Shown: positions 43,044 through 50,765 of the stretch, piece after piece
Layout of the letters: every line of letters starts with the position of its first letter
Position numbering within the stretch: position 1 is the first letter of the stretch
DNA from: CALHRB01 sp964473465
Lineage (GTDB): Bacteria > Bacteroidota > Ignavibacteria > Kapaibacteriales > UBA2268
Direction of reading: 5' to 3'
Assembly (NCBI GenBank): GCA_964473465.1
Contig: CAYYPE010000009.1
Location: forward strand, 76,237 to 140,236
Length of the DNA: 64,000 nt
Made by a program: the position numbers and the translations under genes
The notes under the pieces: model-generated
What the model was told of the DNA's origin: nothing
What the model saw: only the letters and a program-made list of their open reading frames with translations
Databases searched by the model: none

Positions 43044-44396
43044 ATGGAAAAATTAAAAGTATTTGTAGTAGATGATGAAAATATTGCAAGAGTTACATTG
43101 TCAGATGACCTCAAGGATTTAGGATATTTAGTTGATGATTACGATAATCCTCTTTTAGCTTTAATTGATATTAATAAAAAAAAACCTGATATCATATTCA
43201 CTGATGTAAGAATGCCAGAGATGAATGGCATTGAATTTTTGAAAGAAATCAAAAAAATTAATCCTAACACTTATGTTATAATAATGACAGGTTATAGCTC
43301 TGTTTCAAATGCCGTCGATGCTGTTAAATCTGGTGCTTATGACTACATAAGCAAACCGATTAATATTCAGGACATCAAAATCAAACTGGAACAAATTGAT
43401 AAAATTGAAAACCTTAAACGAGATTATAAAACAGTTATTTATCAATTCTCTGAGAATTATAATTTACAAAAAATTATCGGAACAAGCGATGCAACCAAAT
43501 CGGTTATTGAATCTATTAAAAAAGTCTCTCCTACTGACACTACCGTATTAATTCAAGGCGAAACCGGGACTGGCAAAGAATTAATAGCTAATGTAATACA
43601 TTATAATTCAAAAAGAAATGAAAAACCATTTGTAAAACTAAGTTGTGCTGCTCTATCAAGAGAAATATTTGAAAGTGAACTTTTCGGACATACAAAAGGT
43701 GCTTTCACCGGAGCTATAAAGGAAAAAAAGGGAAGGTTCGAACTTGCAAATAATGGTACTTTGTATCTTGATGATGTGGATGATATACCTCTGGACTTGC
43801 AGGTCAAATTATTACGTGTTCTTGAAGAAAACGAATTCGAGAAAGTTGGAGGAGAGCAAACAATAAAAGTTAATGTGAGAATAATTGCCTCTACCAAAAA
43901 AAATCTTAAAGAATTAGCTGATAATGGTCTATTCAGACACGATTTATACTATCGTCTAAATGTCTATCCAATATTTTTAAAACCTTTAAGAGAAAGAATC
44001 AGTGATATTAAAGAACTCTTCTTTCATTTTGTTAATCAATATATTTCTTTGAATAACATCAAAATTCAAGAAGAGGTTTTTGAAATCTTACAACGCTATA
44101 GCTGGCCTGGAAATGTCAGAGAATTAAAGCATCTTGTCGAGAGATTATTACTTATCTCGGAAGATAAGATAATAAAAGCCGATATATTGCCATACGAAAT
44201 AAAGAATAGTGAAACCATTTTCATACCTTACGATCCTCAAATAGAATCTTTGGATGAATATCTTTATCAGGTTGAGAAAAACATATTACTTCAATCGCTG
44301 AAAAAGTCAGGTGGGAATAAATCAAAAGCTGCTGAAATGTTAAAAATACCCTACTCTACTTTAAGAACCAAATTAGAAAAATTTGGACTTACCTGA
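43044..44396 (+). CDS. NtrC-family sigma-54-dependent response regulator
   Basis: The 450-residue protein has a receiver domain (phospho-acceptor Asp54 in PDIIFTDVRMPEM) and an AAA+ domain (Walker A GETGTGKELIANV, the sigma-54 contact loop FGHTKGAFTGAI, Walker B TLYLDDVDDIP). It ends in a Fis-type helix-turn-helix (SGGNKSKAAEMLKIPYSTLR). Phosphorylated by the preceding kinase, it should activate a sigma-54 promoter. A candidate -24/-12 promoter and an inverted-repeat enhancer lie directly downstream, before tatA-arrA. Confidence 0.95.
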   Translation: MEKLKVFVVDDENIARVTLSDDLKDLGYLVDDYDNPLLALIDINKKKPDIIFTDVRMPEMNGIEFLKEIKKINPNTYVIIMTGYSSVSNAVDAVKSGAYDYISKPINIQDIKIKLEQIDKIENLKRDYKTVIYQFSENYNLQKIIGTSDATKSVIESIKKVSPTDTTVLIQGETGTGKELIANVIHYNSKRNEKPFVKLSCAALSREIFESELFGHTKGAFTGAIKEKKGRFELANNGTLYLDDVDDIPLDLQVKLLRVLEENEFEKVGGEQTIKVNVRIIASTKKNLKELADNGLFRHDLYYRLNVYPIFLKPLRERISDIKELFFHFVNQYISLNNIKIQEEVFEILQRYSWPGNVRELKHLVERLLLISEDKIIKADILPYEIKNSETIFIPYDPQIESLDEYLYQVEKNILLQSLKKSGGNKSKAAEMLKIPYSTLRTKLEKFGLT

Positions 44397-44418
44397 AGTC
44401 TCTTATAGATTTATATTT

Positions 44419-44434
44419 TCACGAAAATCCGTGA
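44419..44434. promoter_or_regulatory. Candidate enhancer (upstream activating sequence) for the response regulator
   Basis: TCACG and CGTGA flank six bases, a perfect inverted repeat about 100 bases upstream of the candidate -24 element. This is the usual place for an NtrC-type activator site. It is just past the regulator's own stop. Confidence 0.5.
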
Positions 44435-44532
44435 TATTTTAACGGAAAAACGCAGTTATGATACTGTCATTCTTATATAACCATTTAGAATAAATAATTG
44501 ATTTTAAAGTGCTTAACATTATTTAACAATTA

Positions 44533-44548
44533 TGGTATAATGATTGTA
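44533..44548 (+). promoter_or_regulatory. Candidate sigma-54 promoter of the tatA-arr operon
   Basis: TGGTAT, five bases, TTGTA matches the -24/-12 pattern (TGGCAC-N5-TTGCA) with correct spacing; the -12 C is T here. It ends 40 bases before the tatA ATG and the regulator gene just upstream is a sigma-54 activator. Confidence 0.5.
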
Positions 44549-44587
44549 AATCTATTGAATTGTTACTTTAACAATTAAGGATTTAAA

Positions 44588-44743
44588 ATGTTTGGTATAG
44601 GAACAACTGAAATTTTATTAATAACATTATTAGTAATATTATTATTCGGAGCAAAAAAATTACCGGAACTAGCCAAAAGTTTTGGAAGTGGCATCAAAGA
44701 ATTTAAAAAAGAATTTAAAGAAATAAATGTAACAAATAACTAA
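44588..44743 (+). CDS. tatA: Twin-arginine translocase subunit TatA
   Basis: A 51-residue Sec-independent translocase component. It has the N-terminal FGIGTTEILLITLLVILLF transmembrane helix, the GAKKLPEL hinge and an amphipathic helix (FGSGIKEFKKEFKEI). It is the first gene after the candidate sigma-54 promoter and 29 bases before arrA, whose signal carries twin arginines, so its extra copy number may serve export of this enzyme. TatB and TatC are not in the window. Confidence 0.93.
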   Translation: MFGIGTTEILLITLLVILLFGAKKLPELAKSFGSGIKEFKKEFKEINVTNN

Positions 44744-44772
44744 TAAAATTCCTAAAAATTTAAGGGCTAAAA

Positions 44773-47634
44773 ATGGTAAGCACTAAATCAAGAAACAGAA
44801 ATAAGAACGTTGAACAGAAATTAATGATCCCTGGAAGAAGAGATTTCCTTAAAACAACAGCAATTATATCAGCTGGCATGGCTTTTTCTTCCCCTGTTCT
44901 AAGGGCTTTTGAAAAGAAAACAGGCAAGGATTCAATTCCTCTATCCTATGAAGGAAAGTGGGTACCATCAACATGTCAGGGATGTACGACATGGTGTGCT
45001 ATCGAAATTTTTGTTCAAAATGGCAGAGCAGTTAAAGTTCGAGGAAACCAGCAATCTAAATCAAACGAAGGCTATGTTTGTCCTAAAGGGCATTTGCAAA
45101 TAATGGAGTTATATGACCCTGACCGGGTTAAAGTTCCAATGAAAAGAACTAATCCAAACAAAGGCCCAAACGAATCACCGAACTTTATTCCGATAAGCTG
45201 GGATGAAGCTCTCGACACAATAGCTACTAAGATGTTAGAACTAAGGGCAAATAACGAACCCCACAAACTTATGCTGCTGCGAGGTAGATATTCTACTGGC
45301 TTAACAGACATAATTTACTCATATTTTCCAAAAATCTTCGGAACTCCAAATAATATAGCTCATAGTGCATTATGTGCAGAAGCAGAAAAATTTGGACCAT
45401 ATTACACAGAAGGCTACTGGGGATATAGAGATTATGACCTAATGAATGCAAAATATGTACTAATTTGGGGATCTGACCCTCTCAGTTCCAATCGTCAGAT
45501 TCCTAATGTAATAAATAAATTTGGCAAGCTTATCGAACAAGCTACAATAGCAACAGTTGACCCAAGAATGAGTAGTTCATCTATTAAGTCTCACGAATGG
45601 CTACCAATTAAGCCGGGAGAAGATGGTGCATTAGCATCAGCCATTGCACATGTAATATTAACTGAAGGTCTCTGGTATAAAGATTTTGTTGGCAATTTTA
45701 AAAATGGTATAAATCAATTCAAGGTAGGTCAGCAAATAAATGAAGAAGATTTCACAGAAATTTATTCTAATGGATTAATCAAATGGTGGAATCTTGAACT
45801 GAAAGACAAAACACCTGAGTGGGCAGAAAAAATTACATTAATACCTAAAGAACAAATTATAAGAGTTGCAAGAGGTTTAGGAAATGCAGCTCCAAATGCA
45901 ATTGTTTGGTTAGGACCCGGACCTGTTATGAGTCCGAGAGGGGCTTATATTTCTATGGCTATTCATGCTTTGAATGGGCTTCTTGGTTCTGTTGATAATG
46001 AAGGTGGAACATTAAGATCAAACAAGCTAAAAACCGGAAGTTTCCCAGCACTTGATAATTATTTAGATCAGATTGCAAAAGACGGTGGAGCGAAGAAAAA
46101 GATTGATCAAAGAGGAAATAAAACATTTCCCGCTATTGCAAGCGGTAAATCTGGTGGTGGTGTAGTAACTAATAATGCTGCAAATGGAATTTTACAATCA
46201 AACCCATATGACATAAAAATGTGTATAGGTTATTGGTGTAATTTTTCATTTTCAGGCACTCAAGGTCAAAGATGGGATGAAGCCTTAGCGAAAATTCCTT
46301 TTTTTGTTCACATTACTACCAATGCTTCAGAAATGACTCATTATGCTGATATTGTACTTCCAGCAGCTCATCACTCAACTGAAAAGTGGTCAACGAGTGA
46401 TTCGATGGCTAATAAATATGCCTTTTTCTCAATCCAACAACCGATAGTAGAAAAATTCTGGGATGTTAAAGGTGACGAAAATGAAATGATGTGGGAGCTT
46501 GCATTAAAGCTTAAACAAAAAGGATTCAATAATTTCTATGATTATCTTGTCAATGAATTCAAAGATCCCGATTCAGGTGCAAATCCTACCAATGCTACTG
46601 AATTTTCAATATTTGCAACAAAAATTAAATCCAAACCGATTTATGATCTTGTTGGTGGTTGGGAAAAATTTAAAGAAATTGGAATTTATAGTTCCGAACC
46701 ATATACTTATAGAAAATTGTGGGGTAATTTTGGTACAGTTACCAAAAAATTTGAATTTTATAGCGAAACGCTTAAAAAAGCTTTACAAGAACATGCAACA
46801 AAGCACTCTACGACTATTGATGATATTTTAACTTCAAATAATTACATCGCTCAAGGTGAATTAGCATTTGTCCCTCATTACGAACCACCACTTCGAAAAG
46901 GAAGCAAAGAAGAATATCCATATGATTTCATTGATTATAAATCAAAATTTAATAGAGAAGGTAGAAGTCAAAATATTCCTTGGTATTACGAATTCAAGAA
47001 AATGGACGCAGGAGATTCTTCTTGGAATGATGTTGTTAAAATCAATCCAAAAGATGCAAAAAAACTTGGAATCAGTAATGGAGACAGGGTTAGATTGTCT
47101 TCAATAACAGGTAGCATAGAAACTGTCGCAAAATTATGGGAAGGGGTTCGAGAAGGGACAATAGCTAAATGTTACGGACAAGGACACAAATATTATGGAA
47201 AGGTAGCTTCTCTTGATTTTTCCAGAGGAATTCCAAGAGGTGCTAACAATAACGACTTGATTCCAGATGAATACGAAAGACTCTCTGGAAGTACAAGCAG
47301 AAATGGAGGGTTCTTTGGCGTTAAGATTGAAAAAATTACCTCTGTTGTTGAAAGCGAAACCAAGCAAGCTAAAAATATATATTTTGGAGAAATTTATCCG
47401 AACCCGGCTATTAACTATGCTACTTTCAATTTAACCCTGATGGAAGATTCATATGTAAAAATAAGAATTTATAATACTTCAGGACGAAAAGTACTAACAG
47501 TTAATGATGGGTTCCTTAATGCAGGAACACAGACACTAAAGATTGACACTTCAATTCTTGAAAGTGGAATGTATATATGTCATATTGAATCAGATAGGTT
47601 TAAAAAAGCATTAAAACTAATCATAACAAAGTAA
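44773..47634 (+). CDS. arrA: Respiratory arsenate reductase-like molybdopterin catalytic subunit with Tat signal and T9SS sorting domain
   Basis: DMSO-reductase-family enzyme, probably reducing arsenate to arsenite in respiration. The twin arginines are at residues 22-23 (PGRRDFLKTTA). The [4Fe-4S] Cys pattern C68-x2-C71-x3-C75-x27-C103 is the ArrA pattern, and the Mo ligand is Cys201 in HSALCAEAEK. RGRY at 170-173 fits ArrA; as I recall, ArxA arsenite oxidases carry a GRGWG motif there. Other ArrA-like stretches are FGPYYTEGYWGYRDYD, GEDGALASAIAH, GKSGGGVVTNNAANGI and EGRSQNIPWYYEF. The normal ArrA end (NGGFFGVKIEKI) is followed by about 85 more residues forming a T9SS sorting domain (GEIYPNPAINYATFNL, LESGMYICHIES). 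Polysulfide or other oxyanion reductase is the alternative. Confidence 0.85.
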   Translation: MVSTKSRNRNKNVEQKLMIPGRRDFLKTTAIISAGMAFSSPVLRAFEKKTGKDSIPLSYEGKWVPSTCQGCTTWCAIEIFVQNGRAVKVRGNQQSKSNEGYVCPKGHLQIMELYDPDRVKVPMKRTNPNKGPNESPNFIPISWDEALDTIATKMLELRANNEPHKLMLLRGRYSTGLTDIIYSYFPKIFGTPNNIAHSALCAEAEKFGPYYTEGYWGYRDYDLMNAKYVLIWGSDPLSSNRQIPNVINKFGKLIEQATIATVDPRMSSSSIKSHEWLPIKPGEDGALASAIAHVILTEGLWYKDFVGNFKNGINQFKVGQQINEEDFTEIYSNGLIKWWNLELKDKTPEWAEKITLIPKEQIIRVARGLGNAAPNAIVWLGPGPVMSPRGAYISMAIHALNGLLGSVDNEGGTLRSNKLKTGSFPALDNYLDQIAKDGGAKKKIDQRGNKTFPAIASGKSGGGVVTNNAANGILQSNPYDIKMCIGYWCNFSFSGTQGQRWDEALAKIPFFVHITTNASEMTHYADIVLPAAHHSTEKWSTSDSMANKYAFFSIQQPIVEKFWDVKGDENEMMWELALKLKQKGFNNFYDYLVNEFKDPDSGANPTNATEFSIFATKIKSKPIYDLVGGWEKFKEIGIYSSEPYTYRKLWGNFGTVTKKFEFYSETLKKALQEHATKHSTTIDDILTSNNYIAQGELAFVPHYEPPLRKGSKEEYPYDFIDYKSKFNREGRSQNIPWYYEFKKMDAGDSSWNDVVKINPKDAKKLGISNGDRVRLSSITGSIETVAKLWEGVREGTIAKCYGQGHKYYGKVASLDFSRGIPRGANNNDLIPDEYERLSGSTSRNGGFFGVKIEKITSVVESETKQAKNIYFGEIYPNPAINYATFNLTLMEDSYVKIRIYNTSGRKVLTVNDGFLNAGTQTLKIDTSILESGMYICHIESDRFKKALKLIITK

Positions 47635-47659
47635 TTGTATAATTTACAAAGGAAAAAAA

Positions 47660-48445
47660 ATGTCAAGATATGGAATGGTAATAGATTTACACAAATGTGT
47701 TGGTTGTGGTGCATGTGCAATAGCTTGTAAAACTGAAAATAATACTGAAAATAGAACAAGTTCACAGACTTTTAATTGGGCTGATTTTTATATTAGTATG
47801 GACGGAGAATTTCCAAATCTGAATTATCAAGTTTTACCAGTTCTTTGCAATCATTGCTCAGATGCACCCTGTGTGGAAGCATGTCCAGTCAATCCTAAAG
47901 CAATGTATAAATCACCTGAAGGATTAACATTACATAATGACGAACGATGTATAGGGTGCAGAAAATGTCAGGATGCCTGTCCTTATAGTATCAGGGATAT
48001 CTCAGAAAGTGGAGATCAATATAGTGTCATCAGCTATAATGATTATACCGTTCATGCTTTTTGGAGAAGCAAAAAGGAAGTTATCCCAAGCTGTACAGGC
48101 TCTGGTGATGAGATTGCTAAAAAAGCAGGTAAATTACCACCGAATGCCAATATTTACGATCACCCTGATTATAAACCTGTCAGACCAAGTTATGTAACAG
48201 AAAAATGCATTCTTTGTGATCATCGAAGGAAAGATGGATTGGAACCTTATTGTGTCGTTTCATGTCCTTCTGGTGCAAGGGTCGTTGGAGATTTTGACGA
48301 TCCCAATAGTGAGGTTTCACTTCTGATAAGGCAATATCCATACAAGCTTTTAAAAAATAACAAAGGCGAATTTCAATCATCTCATGATGAAGGAACTAAA
48401 CCAAATGTTTATTATATAAGAGAGTTTCAAACTGCAAAGAAATGA
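47660..48445 (+). CDS. arrB: Arsenate reductase-like iron-sulfur subunit (four [4Fe-4S] clusters)
   Basis: Electron-transfer partner of ArrA. The 261-residue ferredoxin-like subunit has no signal peptide, so it should be carried out by Tat in complex with ArrA. Cys groups are CVGCGACAIACKTENNT, CNHCSDAPCVEACPVNP, CIGCRKCQDACPYSI and the late CILCDHRR with CVVSCPSGARVVGD, the sets that bind four cubanes. The GMVIDLHKCVGCGACAIACK opening and the VVGDFDDPNSEV stretch fit ArrB. It lies 25 bases after arrA and overlaps the chaperone gene by four bases. No membrane subunit (ArrC/NrfD-like) follows. Confidence 0.9.
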   Translation: MSRYGMVIDLHKCVGCGACAIACKTENNTENRTSSQTFNWADFYISMDGEFPNLNYQVLPVLCNHCSDAPCVEACPVNPKAMYKSPEGLTLHNDERCIGCRKCQDACPYSIRDISESGDQYSVISYNDYTVHAFWRSKKEVIPSCTGSGDEIAKKAGKLPPNANIYDHPDYKPVRPSYVTEKCILCDHRRKDGLEPYCVVSCPSGARVVGDFDDPNSEVSLLIRQYPYKLLKNNKGEFQSSHDEGTKPNVYYIREFQTAKK

Positions 48446-49083
48446 AAAACAAAGAAATAATTATTAAACAACTGGAAACGAGCCGGGCAGCTTTACAATC
48501 CCTTGCTGATTTATATTCCTTTCCCGGCTCGGAGTTTTCAAATGAAATAACATTTAGTAAAGACTTATTAGATATTAAAACTTTTTTGGTTAATAATGAA
48601 TTAACAGAATCTTTTTCAGAATTGGTAGAAATTTTTAGCTCCGAAGATTTAGAAAAATTAAAAATAGAATATGCAAGATTATTTGTTGGTCCATTTCATG
48701 TTGTAGCTCCTCCCTACGGATCCTATTATCTTGAAAACGGTAAATTGATGGGTGATTCAACAATTGAAGTTATTAGTCTTTATAATCAGGTAGGATTAGT
48801 CATAAATGAATCATTTAAAGATCTACCTGATCATATAATTGCCGAATTAGAGTTTCTTATTTATTTAACTCATAATCAGATTAATTTCATCGAAAAGGAA
48901 GAATATGATAATTACAAAGCAATAAGTGCTATAAAGGAATACTTTATTGAATCTTTTTTTAATACTTGGGTTAAAAAATTTAATAATATAATAATCAACA
49001 GTAGCGAACAAAAATTTTTCAAAAAAATGGCTAATTATTCAAATAATTGTATTGACTACATTTTAAATGCAACAACAAATTAA
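48442..49083 (+). CDS. TorD/NarJ-family molybdoenzyme chaperone (ArrD-like)
   Basis: Binds the Tat signal or apo-enzyme and helps insert cofactor before export. The 213-residue, mostly helical protein has the family signature EYARLFVGPFHVVAPPYGSYYLENG (about residues 77-101) and LPDHIIAELEFLIYLTHNQ. It overlaps arrB by four bases and ends 14 bases before the riboswitch, so it closes the arr cistron group. Confidence 0.88.
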   Translation: MKNKEIIIKQLETSRAALQSLADLYSFPGSEFSNEITFSKDLLDIKTFLVNNELTESFSELVEIFSSEDLEKLKIEYARLFVGPFHVVAPPYGSYYLENGKLMGDSTIEVISLYNQVGLVINESFKDLPDHIIAELEFLIYLTHNQINFIEKEEYDNYKAISAIKEYFIESFFNTWVKKFNNIIINSSEQKFFKKMANYSNNCIDYILNATTN

Positions 49084-49096
49084 GAAAATATAAATT

Positions 49097-49193
49097 ATCT
49101 CCGAGTTTTTCGACCTAAATCTTTTTGACAGGGTTGATTAACCGATAGGGTTCAAATGGAAACGCTTGAGCCTGCCGTGTTTGCAAAGGAGAA
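49097..49193 (+). ncRNA. Moco-type (molybdenum or tungsten cofactor) riboswitch candidate
   Basis: The RNA begins TCTCCGAG, with conserved-looking CGACCTAAA, TTGACAGGG, GGAAACGC and GAGCCTGCCG pieces, and closes with GCAAAGGAGA, so that CTCC pairs with GGAG at the base. As I recall, these segments resemble the published Moco RNA motif. It stands directly in front of a terminator and seven molybdopterin or molybdate genes, the expected place. I could not fold it or compare it with a covariance model. Confidence 0.72.
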
Positions 49194-49220
49194 CAAATAA
49201 ACAGGTGTTAATAAATTTAT

Positions 49221-49252
49221 ACCTTGTTGATTGTTCGACAAGGTTTCTTTTT
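49221..49252 (+). terminator. Intrinsic terminator downstream of the riboswitch
   Basis: ACCTTGTTGA pairs with TTCGACAAGGT (one G-T pair), followed by TTCTTTTT. Upstream AACAGGT at 49199-49206 can instead pair with ACCTTGTT, a candidate antiterminator, so termination could be switched by the RNA before the CMD gene. Confidence 0.7.
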
Positions 49253-49275
49253 AAATAATAATTAGGAGAAATAAC

Positions 49276-49593
49276 ATGGGAGAACTTCCAAAACGATACC
49301 AAAAATTTCATGATGAATTTCCTCATATAGCCAATTCTTATGAAACATTGGGTGATGCTGTTCACAATGCCGGTCCTCTTGATAATAAAACCCGTGCTCT
49401 GATAAAATTAGCTATTTCTATTGGTTCCAGATTGGAAGGTGGTGTTCATGCCCACACACGTAAAGCATTGAAAGCAGGTTGCACACCTGACGAGATAAAA
49501 CATACTGTTATGCTCGCACTTCCTACTATGGGCTTACCTTCTACTATGGCTGCTTATAGCTGGGTTGAAGATGTTATCAATAATCCAAAATAA
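49276..49593 (+). CDS. Carboxymuconolactone decarboxylase (AhpD-like fold) family protein without the CxxC pair
   Basis: The 105-residue protein has the CMD/AhpD fold (LDNKTRALIKLAISIGSRLEGGVHAHTRKALKAGCTPDEIKHTVMLALPT). The CxxCxxxH peroxidase-type motif is missing: the segment reads SRLEGGVHAH, keeping only the His. It is therefore not an ordinary AhpD thiol peroxidase; an enzymatic or binding role linked to molybdenum cofactor is suggested only by position between the riboswitch and the transporter gene. Spacing to the transporter is about 15 bases. Confidence 0.85.
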   Translation: MGELPKRYQKFHDEFPHIANSYETLGDAVHNAGPLDNKTRALIKLAISIGSRLEGGVHAHTRKALKAGCTPDEIKHTVMLALPTMGLPSTMAAYSWVEDVINNPK

Positions 49594-49607
49594 GAAACTT
49601 GATAATT

Positions 49608-50753
49608 ATGATATTTAATGGCATAAAATTTAACAGACAGGAATTATCAGGAGCATTTGGAGATATAGGTACTGATTTACCATTACTTATTGCTATGATA
49701 TTAGCTGCTGGACTCTATGCCCCAGGGGTATTAATTGTGTTTGGTTTGATGCAAATTTTCACGGGCTTTTTTTATAAAATACCAATGCCGGTTCAACCAC
49801 TCAAAGCTATGGCAACACTCGTTATAGCCCAAAAAATTGCAGGTAATGTTCTTTTGGGAGCCGGTTTAGCAATTGGTTTTATTATGCTTATCCTTTCTTT
49901 AAGTGGTGCTTTAGATAAAATTTCGAAATATATTCCAAAGACAGTTATACGGGGACTTCAATTAGGCTTGGGTATCAGTCTATGTTTTCTTGCTTTTCAA
50001 AAATACATAAATTCAGAAGGAATTTCTGGTTATATAATTGCTTTTTTAGCTTTTTTGCTTATCATAATATTAATTAAGAACAAAAAAATTCCAACATCTC
50101 TTGTTGTAATTTCAATCGGATGTATTTATGCAGTATTATTCAATGTGAAGATTGAAACTATATTGAGTTCTTTAGGTTTCAATATACCGGAATTAACAAT
50201 CCCCTCGCCAGAGGATATTGCGAAAGGATTTGTATTACTTGCTCTGCCACAGATACCTCTTTCTCTTGGTAATTCAATCTTTGCAACCAAACAGGTATCC
50301 GATGATTTATTTCCTCAAAGAAAAGATATTACCATAAAAAAAATAGGAATAACTTACTCTATAATGAATTTAATTATTCCATTTCTTGGTGGTGTGCCTT
50401 CTTGTCATGGTTCTGGAGGAATGGTCGGACATTATACGTTCGGTGGAAGATCAGGTGGGTCAGTAGTTATTTATGGTTTTTTGTTTATAATTTTGGGGGT
50501 ATTCTTTGGTAGCAATATCGAAGCTGTCATAAAAGTTTTTCCTATGCCTATTCTTGGAGTTATACTAATCATAGAAGGTTTAGCCTTAATACGTCTTGTT
50601 AAAGATCAAATTTATAACAAGAAAAACCTGATTATTGTTCTATTGGTTGGTATTATATCAGCGGGATTACCTTATGGTTTTGTAATTTCGATGGTAGTAG
50701 GAACCATCCTTTACTATTTACCATTTAAATTAAAATTAATCGAAGATTTTTAA
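49608..50753 (+). CDS. MOT1-family molybdate (sulfate-like) transporter
   Basis: Integral membrane permease of the molybdate MOT1/SulP-like class. The roughly 380-residue protein has about ten membrane segments and the family motifs ELSGAFGDIGTDLPLLIAM, MPVQPLKAMATLVIA, ALPQIPLSLGNSIFATK and CHGSGGMVGHYTFGGRSGG. I use ATG 49608 (an in-frame TTG occurs nine bases earlier). It sits directly in front of moaA, so it supplies molybdate for the cofactor made downstream, and the whole unit may be riboswitch-controlled. Confidence 0.88.
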   Translation: MIFNGIKFNRQELSGAFGDIGTDLPLLIAMILAAGLYAPGVLIVFGLMQIFTGFFYKIPMPVQPLKAMATLVIAQKIAGNVLLGAGLAIGFIMLILSLSGALDKISKYIPKTVIRGLQLGLGISLCFLAFQKYINSEGISGYIIAFLAFLLIIILIKNKKIPTSLVVISIGCIYAVLFNVKIETILSSLGFNIPELTIPSPEDIAKGFVLLALPQIPLSLGNSIFATKQVSDDLFPQRKDITIKKIGITYSIMNLIIPFLGGVPSCHGSGGMVGHYTFGGRSGGSVVIYGFLFIILGVFFGSNIEAVIKVFPMPILGVILIIEGLALIRLVKDQIYNKKNLIIVLLVGIISAGLPYGFVISMVVGTILYYLPFKLKLIEDF

Positions 50754-50765
50754 TTATAGTTTGAA

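Noticed and set aside
44773..47634. Reading arrA as an arsenite oxidase (ArxA) or polysulfide/thiosulfate reductase
   Set aside because: RGRY and the Cys pattern favour ArrA, and ArrB features agree; the oxidase motif GRGWG was not seen. A phylogeny could still change this.
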